In this document: piece after piece, positions 1 through 7,972 of the stretch | Numbering within the stretch: the first letter of the stretch is position 1 | How the letters are laid out: the number at the start of each line of letters is the position of its first letter | Source: Lachnospiraceae bacterium | GTDB lineage: Bacteria; Bacillota; Clostridia; Lachnospirales; Lachnospiraceae | Assembly: GCA_021199495.1 (NCBI GenBank) | Contig: JAJQHY010000089.1 | Location: 1 to 64,000 of the forward strand | Reading direction: 5' to 3' | DNA: 64,000 nucleotides | Notes under the pieces: generated by a model | Database searches by the model: none | What the model was told of the DNA's origin: nothing | The model's input: only the letters and a program-made list of their open reading frames with translations | Made by a program: the position numbers and the translations under genes

Positions 1-1252
1 AATCCAGAGACACGCAAGCTGGTCAATATATGGTTATTTTAAGAGGTCAACAACAGCTTGGAAATATCAAAGAGGGATTCGTTTGAAAGGTATCTTAATA
101 AATTCGATGTAATTTATCTGGATATTACCTGGTTTATCACCCGTTCAAAAAATAAGGGGGAAAATGTAGTTCTTGATATCCAGACCGCTGTGATAGATGA
201 ACTCAGGAAATATTATCTGAATTGCGTAGATGAGGACGAAACGTTCCTTCCGGACGCTCTTTTATCTGTCAGCCATAAAATGGGTAATCAGTTCATCATT
301 ATAATAGATGAGTGGGACGCATTATTCAGGGAGGCGAAAAATGATGAAGCACTCCAAAAAGAGTATGTCCAGCTTTTGAGAGGACTTTTTAAAGGGGGAA
401 CTTCGACAGATGAAACAATAGCTGCAGCTTATATGACAGGGATTCTTCCGATTAAGAAGTATGGTACGGAGTCTGCTCTGACAGATTTCCAGGAATTCTC
501 AATGACAACACCTGGTAGACTTGCAGAGTATGTTGGCTTTACAGAAGATGAAGTTAAACAGCTATGTGATGAATATCATATGGACTTTGATGAAATGCAG
601 TCCTGGTATGACGGACACTCGTTTAGCCGAATGAAACATGTATATGGTCCTAACTCGGTAATGAAATCAATTCGTGAAGAAGAAATTTCGAATTACTGGA
701 CACAGACAGAAACTTTTGAAAGTCTGAAAGAATATATTGGGATGGACTTTGATGGTTTGAAGGATGCCATCATAAAAATGCTTGGAGGAGAGCGAATAAG
801 TGTCAGGATCAGCACTTTCCAGAATGATATTACTTCATTTAATAATAAAAATGATGTTTTAACATTACTGATACATCTTGGTTATCTGGCCTATGATGCA
901 GCGAAAAGAGAAGTATATATCCCGAACTTTGAGGTGGCTGAGGCATTTGAAGATGCGGTCAGCGGACAAGAATGGGGAGCGGTTGGAGAGGCGTTGTCTG
1001 CTTCGGAAAAACTGCTTGCGATTTGCAGATCTCGCTTTTCTGCCTCTCAGAGGTACCGACAGGCCTGCGATGATCATCGAGCTGAAATATGATAAGGATG
1101 CCGATACCGCAATTCGCCAGATACATGAGAAGCGTTATGATGGTGATTTAAAGAAATATTTTGGTAATTTGCTTTTGGTGGGAATTAATTATGATAAGGA
1201 TGCTAAGGGAGTAGATGCAAAACGGCATAGCTGCGTAATCGAAAGGGTATAA
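1..1252 (+). pseudogene. Degraded AAA-ATPase / PD-(D/E)XK nuclease-like protein
   Basis: The longest open stretch (58-1092) reads like the middle of the large Clostridia family of AAA-ATPases with a C-terminal PD-(D/E)XK nuclease-like domain (YLDITWF, IIIIDEWDALF as Walker B, GYLAYD). The N-terminal Walker A part is missing: the frame upstream of 58 is closed by a TAA at 40-42, and the window begins only 39 bases earlier. At about 1020 the reading frame jumps. The text goes from SEKLLAI directly to FADLAFLP in another frame, which continues as AMIIELKYDK to GNLLLVGINYD and stops at 1252. The 60-70 residues normally between these motifs are gone, so an internal deletion caused the frameshift. 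The nuclease residues (FAD, ELK) survive but cannot be translated with the ATPase. A non-functional remnant is the best reading. Confidence 0.8.
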
Positions 1253-1317
1253 GATGAGCTTATCTTTTATTTCAACCCTTACAACATGCACAAAATTCCA
1301 AATTCGGAGTATAACAT

Positions 1318-1737
1318 ATGACAAACCAGGAATTATGGAAAAACATGGAAATGCTTGCGGTACAGGAACCATCTCTTGAAAGAGAAACGTCCTTTATGCA
1401 GCTTATGAAACAGGCATATGATCAGAATTTGCATCTGATTATGGCTAGCTTTTATGATTCATTGCATCCGGGAATGGCCAGACAGGGGTATGTAGAGGTT
1501 ATGGAAAAGCGAATGCTGGTTTGTTATACCAGCAAGCGCAGGGCCAGACGGATAAAATCCAATTTAAACTGGGACATTGCCTACGCCAGAGATATCATGA
1601 ATAATATGTTTCATAAAGACTTGATTGCGGGAATCGTATTTAATCCTGATGATGAGAATATGGTCATTATTTTCAAAGATTTATTATTGGATATTATGCC
1701 GGGTGAGAAACCCAAACCGCAGGGCTACAGAGACTGA
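1318..1737 (+). CDS. Hypothetical protein, possibly SseB-like
   Basis: This 139-residue protein has no signal peptide or membrane segment. The ATG follows a CGGAG ribosome site by eight bases. I do not recognise it firmly. The C-terminal half (VCYTSKRRA, then AGIVFNPDDENMVIIFKDLL) has the spacing of SseB-type domains, where a short strand with a Ser/Thr is followed by a 'G-hydrophobic-NP' turn, but this is a weak resemblance. It is the first of three genes read in the same direction with gaps of 29 and 3 bases, so it is probably made together with the PLD-like protein and the helical protein downstream. The AT-rich codon use is shared by all three and differs from the pse genes that follow. 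Confidence 0.6.
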   Translation: MTNQELWKNMEMLAVQEPSLERETSFMQLMKQAYDQNLHLIMASFYDSLHPGMARQGYVEVMEKRMLVCYTSKRRARRIKSNLNWDIAYARDIMNNMFHKDLIAGIVFNPDDENMVIIFKDLLLDIMPGEKPKPQGYRD

Positions 1738-1766
1738 GACAGGATATATTTCCCCGGAGTTTAAAC

Positions 1767-3377
1767 ATGTCTATTCAAAACAGTAAGAACGAAAAAGTGG
1801 ATACGGCATATCTTCTGCATGAATATGATGCATTAGTATCATGCAAAAGCCTTGGATTTTTTAATTGCTGTGAGATGGTATCCATTTTTCTGATTCATAA
1901 GAAAACCGGAAAGGTTTACAACGTATATACGATTTTCAGCTTTGAAGAACGGATATGTGTACAGGAACGAACGGAGAATCTGACAAATAAATTAATCCCT
2001 GTAACAGCTGAATTTTCTCTGGGAATTACGAAGAAAATTCAGCAGGTCAATTCAATCAGGACGGTTTATGAAAAACTTTGTGAGGAAAGAAGCGGCCCGG
2101 TTATTGATATTGGCGGCGGGGTGCTTCAAATCGGTCAGTTAGAAGCTGTTCCAAAGGTGTTTGTGCAGAAGGATAGTACGAAAACAGTACTTTTTAATCG
2201 CGTCTTGAAAAATAATTTCAGAAACGGAAGTTATGTGCTGGAATTTTTTGATACTTATAAATATCTGACGAAGGTACTCAATTCCGGGCAGCTAAAGCAA
2301 TTGACATCAGAAATATATCAAATCGTCCCGATAGATCTGTTATCTGTTTCCGACCGTATTGGGAATTTTGTATTTCAGTTTCCATCTGTGAGTACCGGTG
2401 TATCGTACAGGCCGGCCAATGATGAAATGCTTCTGCATTATCATGTTTCGGTGGATGAACGCCTGGAAAATGATTTTCAGTTTCAGTTACAATCTGAAAT
2501 TCTGTATGATGATACCGTGATTGGCTTTGAAGTAGCTGATTGCCAGAAAAACATGAGTGATTTTTCGTTTCAGATGGGTGATAGCTCTCATCTTTGCAGA
2601 ACCACGTTGATTGATTTAAAGCATCATCTGATTTTGTCAAGACAGGAAACATCTTTTATGAGGCAGTTATCGGTTTCATTACACTTTCGCTCACAATATG
2701 GGGAATTACGGGAGATTTACGACGATGCAGGCCTTGTAAAAGAATGGGTAGAAACGGAATATGCGGACAATAATATTCATATAAATCAGCCTGTCGTACG
2801 GGAAAGAGAGGATTTTATAGAGAGCAGACAGTACAAACGGCGGATTGAGGATTTATACAGACGAAGAGAATTTCGCAGTTATGGTATTGTAAATGAGAAG
2901 GACAAAGCCCTGCAGGATGTAATTGCTCTCATGAATACGGTGGATAATGGAAAAGTGTATTTGTGGGATCCCTATCTGTCTGCGGAGGATTTGCTGCAAA
3001 CCTGGTACCGCACTAAAACACATGGGATTCTGTTTTTGGCGATTACTTCCGGGGCAACATGCCCTGGGGCGACAGCAGATTGGATAGAGAAGCAAAAGGA
3101 AACACTGGAAAAGGGAAGCAACCATTATGGAATAAGACTGGAATTTCGCTGTCAATGGAAAAATCACGGATACAATTTTCATGACAGGTTTCTTATGGTC
3201 ATAAATAAAAACAAGACTCCTCAGGTATGGTCGCTTGGCACGTCTTTAAATAATCTGGGAGCCAGGCACCATGTGATACAGAGTGTAGAGCATCCGCAGA
3301 TGATCATAGATTCATTTGAACAGTTGTGGGATAAGCTGGACGCGCAGGAATGTCTCGTGTACAGAAAGGGAATATGA
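1767..3377 (+). CDS. VPA1262-like protein with C-terminal phospholipase D-like domain
   Basis: A 536-residue cytosolic protein starting at an ATG behind CCGGAG. The first 300 or so residues are mostly beta-rich and not recognisable by motif. The last third looks like a single-copy phospholipase D-type fold: YLWDPYLS near residue 398 matches the 'DPY' strand of such nucleases, followed near residue 471 by HDRFLMV, an HxK/HxR-like active-site strand, and near 492 by GTSLNNLG with a conserved Asn. This order is typical of proteins named after Vibrio VPA1262 and of PLD-type effectors in defence loci. The lysine of the classical HKD motif is replaced by arginine, so activity is uncertain. Co-transcribed with both neighbours. 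The family assignment is from memory of motifs and should be treated as moderate. Confidence 0.6.
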   Translation: MSIQNSKNEKVDTAYLLHEYDALVSCKSLGFFNCCEMVSIFLIHKKTGKVYNVYTIFSFEERICVQERTENLTNKLIPVTAEFSLGITKKIQQVNSIRTVYEKLCEERSGPVIDIGGGVLQIGQLEAVPKVFVQKDSTKTVLFNRVLKNNFRNGSYVLEFFDTYKYLTKVLNSGQLKQLTSEIYQIVPIDLLSVSDRIGNFVFQFPSVSTGVSYRPANDEMLLHYHVSVDERLENDFQFQLQSEILYDDTVIGFEVADCQKNMSDFSFQMGDSSHLCRTTLIDLKHHLILSRQETSFMRQLSVSLHFRSQYGELREIYDDAGLVKEWVETEYADNNIHINQPVVREREDFIESRQYKRRIEDLYRRREFRSYGIVNEKDKALQDVIALMNTVDNGKVYLWDPYLSAEDLLQTWYRTKTHGILFLAITSGATCPGATADWIEKQKETLEKGSNHYGIRLEFRCQWKNHGYNFHDRFLMVINKNKTPQVWSLGTSLNNLGARHHVIQSVEHPQMIIDSFEQLWDKLDAQECLVYRKGI

Positions 3378-3380
3378 GCT

Positions 3381-4472
3381 GTGGGGAATGATGAAGCCAC
3401 ATGGGAAGCACTGAAATCGCTGAAAATTGATGTTCATGTTGGTGATCGGGCAGGGCGTGCGGACAGAGTTTTTTTCGAGCATTTGCAGGAAGGGCTCCGC
3501 CGGAATGATTTGGACAAAATATATGAATTCATCTCTGCGGTAGAGCGCGGCTGCGGAATAGACGTTAATTCACAGATTTGTCAACTCATACAGAAGGCTT
3601 ATTCCCTGGATGGCAGAAGGTTATGTGCTTTTATAGTCGGGAAGAGAAATTTATATGAATATTGGTATTACCTTTCTGGCTACTGTAATTGCGAAATGCT
3701 TTCTTATTTTGTGAAGCTGGATGTGGAGGATCCGGTGTTCTATTTTGAATGTGCCCGACTTTTACTGAAAAGAACACAGAAGAATTCCGAGTATGAAGAG
3801 GCCATTGCCATTGCGGTCAGAAAAGTTGCTGAGAATGATTTGAACCTGTGGAAACGATGGGTGACAGTTCATGAAAATAATATTTGCTGGTTAAAAATAC
3901 TGGACAGAGTATTGGGAGACTTGGATCAGGAGGCCCTGAGAATTTATGCGACCTCCATAACCCTTGACATGCCGATGGAGCGGGAAAAGTCTGAAATATT
4001 ATCTCAGTTTTATCAGAAAATTCCGGTTGAAAAACAGGAGCATGTATTCAGAACCGTGTGCAATATTGTATATGAGCGATGGACAAACCTGATTGAGCAA
4101 AAAAAGAGGGAGCGAAAATTTCAGAATAAAATTTTGCTTTCACCCTATACCAATTTCGTGGTATATTCAATGCGTTATGTTATCTCTAAAGAGGCAGACT
4201 GGGAATCTTTTTTAACAAATGCAATTCATGTGTTAGAGCAGGATATGAATGACTGGTATGCGTCTTTTTCCGATATGAAGAGTGTTTTCTTTTATGATAT
4301 GACGCAGATTTACTATTTGCGGTTAATCGGAGAAAGCGAAAAATATGTGCCGGAGAATAAAGAGTTTCACACGGAATGGATGAAGCTTGGATACATCCTG
4401 CAAAGATATGAGGATTTCTGGGATGCGGAGGATGTAAGCATTCGAAATAAAATACAATCAGGAGGCGCTTAA
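3381..4472 (+). CDS. Hypothetical helical protein, partner of the PLD-like protein
   Basis: A 363-residue soluble protein that I do not recognise. It begins with GTG only three bases after the stop of the PLD-like gene (a weak AAGGG lies 12 bases upstream), which implies translational coupling and probable joint function. The sequence is rich in Leu, Tyr, Trp, Glu and Lys and looks almost entirely alpha-helical, resembling repeat or scaffold proteins; there are no obvious catalytic motifs, signal peptide or membrane helices. Its last codons contain the AGGAGG ribosome site of pseF, and its stop codon abuts the pseF ATG, so the accessory genes and the pse genes are physically joined in one transcription unit. 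Composition remains AT-rich right up to that boundary. Confidence 0.6.
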   Translation: MGNDEATWEALKSLKIDVHVGDRAGRADRVFFEHLQEGLRRNDLDKIYEFISAVERGCGIDVNSQICQLIQKAYSLDGRRLCAFIVGKRNLYEYWYYLSGYCNCEMLSYFVKLDVEDPVFYFECARLLLKRTQKNSEYEEAIAIAVRKVAENDLNLWKRWVTVHENNICWLKILDRVLGDLDQEALRIYATSITLDMPMEREKSEILSQFYQKIPVEKQEHVFRTVCNIVYERWTNLIEQKKRERKFQNKILLSPYTNFVVYSMRYVISKEADWESFLTNAIHVLEQDMNDWYASFSDMKSVFFYDMTQIYYLRLIGESEKYVPENKEFHTEWMKLGYILQRYEDFWDAEDVSIRNKIQSGGA

Positions 4473-5162
4473 ATGTCCACTATTGCCATTATCACAGCCC
4501 GCGGGGGTTCGAAACGGATACCGAAAAAAAACATCAAGGTCTTCTGCGGCAAACCGATCATCGTTTATTCCATCCAGGCGGCGCTTGAAAGCGGCGTCTT
4601 TGATGAGGTGATGGTGTCCACGGACAGTGAGGAGATTGCGCAGATTGCCCTGGAAGCGGGAGCAGCTGTGCCGTTTATGAGGAGTGCGGGTACCAGCAAT
4701 GACTATGCGACGATGAAGGATGTGCTGAGCGAGGTCCTGACCTGCTACGCGCAGGAGGGAAGGCTGTTTGAGGAAATGTGCTGCATCTATCCGACGGCGC
4801 CTTTCGTGACGGCCGATAAGCTGAAAAGGGCGCATGAAATCTTAATGGAAACTGATGCGGAAAGTGTCCTGCCGGTCGTGCAGTTTTCTTTCCCACCCCA
4901 GAGGGGGCTTTTGTTAAGCGAAGGCCGTCTGCATTATCAGTATCCGGAGTATCAGGCTTTCAGAAGCCAGGATCTGGAGCCGGTCTATCACGACTGCGGA
5001 CAGTTTTATTTTTACCGTGTCAATCCGGATCTGTCTTTCAATATCTACTCCTATGCCCCGATGATTGTGCCGGAATTAGAGGTCCAGGATATCGATAATG
5101 AGTCAGACTGGGAGATTGCGGAATTAAAATATCAGCTGATGCTGCAACGGAAAGGGGAATAG
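4473..5162 (+). CDS. pseF: Pseudaminic acid cytidylyltransferase
   Basis: Activates a nonulosonic acid with CTP to give CMP-pseudaminic acid, the donor used by glycosyltransferases. The 229-residue protein opens with the signature IITARGGSKRIPKKNIK (CTP-binding loop) and continues with CGKPIIVYSIQAAL and DEVMVSTDSEEIA; the closing QDIDNESDWEIAELKYQ is typical of PseF. The PseF-style FCGKP and the adjoining PseI and PseG favour pseudaminic over sialic (NeuA) or legionaminic (LegF) substrates. The ATG directly follows the preceding stop codon, and a perfect AGGAGG lies inside the upstream gene. It abuts pseI. Base composition changes abruptly here to the GC level of the rest of the window. Confidence 0.92.
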   Translation: MSTIAIITARGGSKRIPKKNIKVFCGKPIIVYSIQAALESGVFDEVMVSTDSEEIAQIALEAGAAVPFMRSAGTSNDYATMKDVLSEVLTCYAQEGRLFEEMCCIYPTAPFVTADKLKRAHEILMETDAESVLPVVQFSFPPQRGLLLSEGRLHYQYPEYQAFRSQDLEPVYHDCGQFYFYRVNPDLSFNIYSYAPMIVPELEVQDIDNESDWEIAELKYQLMLQRKGE

Positions 5163-6212
5163 ATGAAGATACAGGGCAGGGAAATTGGAAATAACGCGCC
5201 GGTTTATATAATTGCGGAAATGTCAGCGAACCATGGCGGCAGCCTTGAACGCGCGAAGGAGATTATTCACGCTGCGAAGGAAGCGGGAGCGGACTGCATC
5301 AAAATCCAGACCTACACGGCGGACACGCTGACGATAGACTGTGACAATGCATATTTTCATATCAGCGACGGTACCTGGGAGGGAGAAAATCTGTATCAGC
5401 TTTATTCCCGGGCTTATACGCCCTGGGAATGGCAGGCTGAGCTGAAAGAGGAAGCAGACAGAATCGGGATCGATTTTTTCTCCACGCCCTTTGATAACAC
5501 CGCTGTGGATTTCCTGGAGGAAATCGGAGTCGGCTTTTATAAGGTCGCGTCCTTTGAGCTTGTGGATCTTCCGCTGATCCGGTATATCGCGTCGAAAGGG
5601 AAGCCGATGATTCTTTCGACAGGGATGTCCAGCCTCGCTGAAATCGATGAAGCGGTAGCTGCTGTGAGAAGCACCGGCAATCAGGACTTTGCGCTTTTGC
5701 GCTGCGCAAGCGCTTATCCGGCGATCACGGATGAAATGAATCTGATGACCATGCGCAACATGGGCGAAATTTTTGGCGTTCCTGTAGGTCTGTCAGATCA
5801 TTCCATGGGATCTGTCGGGGCTGTCACCGCGGTGGCTCTTGGTGCGAAGATTATTGAGAAGCATTTCTGCCTGGACAGAGCGATTGAGACGGCGGATTCT
5901 TCTTTTTCCATGACGCCCGCGGAATTTAAACAGATGGTGCAGGACATCCGGCAGGCGGAAAAAGCGATTGGCGTGGTGCGCTACGGCCGGACAAAGCAGG
6001 AGGAGAGCAATCTGATTTTCAGGCGCTCCGTGTTCTGCGTCAGAAATATTCGCAAGGGAGAGCGGCTGACCCCGGATAATATTCGCATCATCCGGCCGGG
6101 ATATGGTATGGCGCCCAAATACTATGAAGACGCCCTTGGGCAGATTGCACTTAAGGATATCAAGGTGGGAGAGCCCATTCAACTGGAAATGATTGGAGCG
6201 ACCTATGAGTGA
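5163..6212 (+). CDS. pseI: Pseudaminic acid synthase
   Basis: Condenses the altrose-derived 6-deoxy sugar released by PseG with phosphoenolpyruvate to form pseudaminic acid, a NeuB-family reaction. The 349-residue length is right. Residues 1-280 form the TIM barrel (AEMSANHGGS near the N-terminus, IKIQTYTADT, FFSTPFD, STGMSS, GLSDHS, EKHFCLDR for metal and PEP binding). The last 60 residues are the antifreeze-like SAF domain (RRSVFCVRNIRKGERLTPDNI). The wording FFSTPFD and ISDGTWEGENLYQLY is PseI-like, rather than NeuB- or LegI-like. The ATG begins immediately after the pseF stop; the next gene overlaps its end by eight bases, so the operon is tightly coupled. Confidence 0.93.
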   Translation: MKIQGREIGNNAPVYIIAEMSANHGGSLERAKEIIHAAKEAGADCIKIQTYTADTLTIDCDNAYFHISDGTWEGENLYQLYSRAYTPWEWQAELKEEADRIGIDFFSTPFDNTAVDFLEEIGVGFYKVASFELVDLPLIRYIASKGKPMILSTGMSSLAEIDEAVAAVRSTGNQDFALLRCASAYPAITDEMNLMTMRNMGEIFGVPVGLSDHSMGSVGAVTAVALGAKIIEKHFCLDRAIETADSSFSMTPAEFKQMVQDIRQAEKAIGVVRYGRTKQEESNLIFRRSVFCVRNIRKGERLTPDNIRIIRPGYGMAPKYYEDALGQIALKDIKVGEPIQLEMIGATYE

Positions 6213-6822
6213 ACAGACTTTCAACGGGGCTGAGAGAAAAAAGATTCTTTTCCTGACCAATAATGAAAACACACAGCCCCTGTATCAATGGATTCTGGAA
6301 AGAGCTGACTGCAGTCTGTACAGTGAGCCGCTGGATCTGTCAAAGCTTCAGGCCTTTCATCCGGACATCCTGGTCAGCTATAATTATAAATATCTGATTC
6401 CCGCTGATGTGATCGATGAGATGCATGGAAACGCTCTGAATCTGCATGTGTCATACCTTCCCTGGAACCGGGGTTCCTCGCCTAATTTCTGGAGTTTTAT
6501 CGATGATACGCCAAAAGGGGTTTCCATCCATAAGCTTGCGCCAAAGCTGGACAAGGGCGACATTGTATTTCAGAAAGAACTGTTTTTTGATGAAAGCAGG
6601 GAGACATTTGCTTCCACGTATGATATTCTGCAGAAGGAAATCATGGAGTTGTTTCAAGCAAACTGGGAGACCATTTTAAGCGGCGACTATAAGCCCATTG
6701 TACACCAGGAAAAAGGCTCCTATCACAGCAATGCCCAGCTGGAAGCCCTACGCCAAAAAGTGTCTTTCTCCTGGGATGAAACGATTGCGAGTGTAAAAAA
6801 ACGGTTCACATGTCTTCCATAG
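6205..6822 (+). CDS. Formyltransferase of the pseudaminic acid locus
   Basis: A 205-residue member of the formyl_trans_N superfamily (10-formyltetrahydrofolate donor), related to methionyl-tRNA and amino-sugar formyltransferases. The catalytic Asn-His-Asp set is visible: NLHVSYLPWNRG carries N and H, and DKGDIVFQ carries the Asp. The protein is only the catalytic domain, with no C-terminal OB domain as in Fmt, which excludes tRNA formylation. The ATG at 6205, behind GGAG and inside the end of pseI, is preferred over a TTG 12 bases earlier. Sitting between pseI and pseG, it probably formylates the 4-amino sugar intermediate or the final sugar amine, taking the place of the acetyltransferase PseH. 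That last point is inference. Confidence 0.82.
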   Translation: MSEQTFNGAERKKILFLTNNENTQPLYQWILERADCSLYSEPLDLSKLQAFHPDILVSYNYKYLIPADVIDEMHGNALNLHVSYLPWNRGSSPNFWSFIDDTPKGVSIHKLAPKLDKGDIVFQKELFFDESRETFASTYDILQKEIMELFQANWETILSGDYKPIVHQEKGSYHSNAQLEALRQKVSFSWDETIASVKKRFTCLP

Positions 6823-6880
6823 CACAATCATAAATTCCTCCGTGTTTGGGGAATTACCGGAAACCAGAGAGGTCAGGAAT

Positions 6881-7894
6881 ATGTTTATCAGAGCAGATAT
6901 GAATGATACAATTGCGACCGGGCATATGATGAGGTGTCTTTCAATTGCGGATGAATGTAAAGCACTTGGGGAGGAAGTGCTTTTTGTTACGGCTGATCAT
7001 GAGGCGGATCAGTTGCTTAATGAGAGAGGCTACCAGAATATTGTTCTGCATACGCCCTGGCGGGACATGGAGTCTGAGCTGCCGGCGCTGACTGCCATTC
7101 TGAAGGATGCACCCGGGAGTAAAATCCTGATTGACAGCTATCAGGTGACGCCGCATTATCTTAAGGAACTCACAGGAATATCCGACACAGCCTATCTGGA
7201 TGATCTGAATTCGTTTGATTATCCGGTGAATCGCCTGATCTGCTACGCCTGTTATTGGGAGCAATTTCATTACAAAGAGCGTTATAAAGATACAAAGCTG
7301 TATCTGGGTCCGGCGTATACGCCGCTGAGGAAAGAATTTTCCCACTGTGAGCCCAAAAAGATTTCCGCTGAGATCGAAAATGTCCTGATTATTTCCGGCG
7401 GTTCGGATCCGCAGGACGTATTAAGAAAAATCCTCATGGAAGTGAAAGCTCTGGACGTCACGAGAATCACTGTCATCTGCGGGCGCTATTATCATCATTA
7501 TGAGCAGCTGTTTAAAGAAGCAGAACAGTGGGGAAATGTATCCGTCATAAAGCAGGTCCCGGATATCTGGCATTATTACGATCAGGCTGACCTGGTGATC
7601 TCAGCCGGCGGCACCTCTTTATATGAATTATGTGCGTGCGGAACGCCGTCCATATCCTATTCGTTTGCTGATAATCAGCTGGGGAATGTCACCCAGTTTG
7701 ATAAAGAGGGCCTGATCGCATATCTGGGGGACGCCAGATACGATCGTTTTGAAGATAAAATTTCACAGCTGATTGACAGCTATACCTTTCAGGAAAGAAA
7801 CAGACGTTCTGCTCATATGCAGAAATATATTGACGGCAGGGGCGCATACAGGCTTGCGCAATCATTTTTAAATGAAAATTTATGCTCCTCCTGA
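6881..7894 (+). CDS. pseG: UDP-2,4-diacylamino-trideoxy-altropyranose hydrolase
   Basis: PseG removes UDP from the last nucleotide-linked intermediate of the pseudaminic pathway and hands the free sugar to PseI. The 337-residue product starts MFIRADMNDT and has the GT-B/MurG-like N-terminal loop ATGHMMRC, in which His15 corresponds to the catalytic base. The C-terminal half carries IISGGSDPQD and the UDP-binding DLVISAGGTSLYELCACGTPSI region. The ATG at 6881 follows GAGGTCAGGA and is preferred over a GTG at 6842. It is the last recognisable pse gene; the promoter of the rpiR gene overlaps its stop codon. Expected length and all motifs are present, so it should be functional. Confidence 0.9.
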   Translation: MFIRADMNDTIATGHMMRCLSIADECKALGEEVLFVTADHEADQLLNERGYQNIVLHTPWRDMESELPALTAILKDAPGSKILIDSYQVTPHYLKELTGISDTAYLDDLNSFDYPVNRLICYACYWEQFHYKERYKDTKLYLGPAYTPLRKEFSHCEPKKISAEIENVLIISGGSDPQDVLRKILMEVKALDVTRITVICGRYYHHYEQLFKEAEQWGNVSVIKQVPDIWHYYDQADLVISAGGTSLYELCACGTPSISYSFADNQLGNVTQFDKEGLIAYLGDARYDRFEDKISQLIDSYTFQERNRRSAHMQKYIDGRGAYRLAQSFLNENLCSS

Positions 7895-7923
7895 TAGACT
7901 TCTGAAAATGAATGTGTTAAAAT
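7895..7923 (+). promoter_or_regulatory. Probable sigma-A promoter of the RpiR-family gene
   Basis: TAGACT at 7895-7900, a 17-base spacer and TAAAAT at 7918-7923. The -35 box is weak, the -10 good. It lies over the stop codon of pseG, so the regulator gene has its own start site near 7930. Confidence 0.45.
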
Positions 7924-7937
7924 GACAGTCAGGCGTG

Positions 7938-7953
7938 AGTATACGCGTATACT
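7938..7953. promoter_or_regulatory. Perfect 16-bp palindrome, candidate operator
   Basis: AGTATACGCGTATACT is identical on both strands. It sits about ten bases beyond the predicted transcription start and 20 bases before the GTG of the RpiR-family gene, which is a standard place for autorepression by a dimeric helix-turn-helix protein. That the RpiR protein binds it is inference. Confidence 0.5.
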
Positions 7954-7972
7954 GTGACAGGGGGAACTGCAA

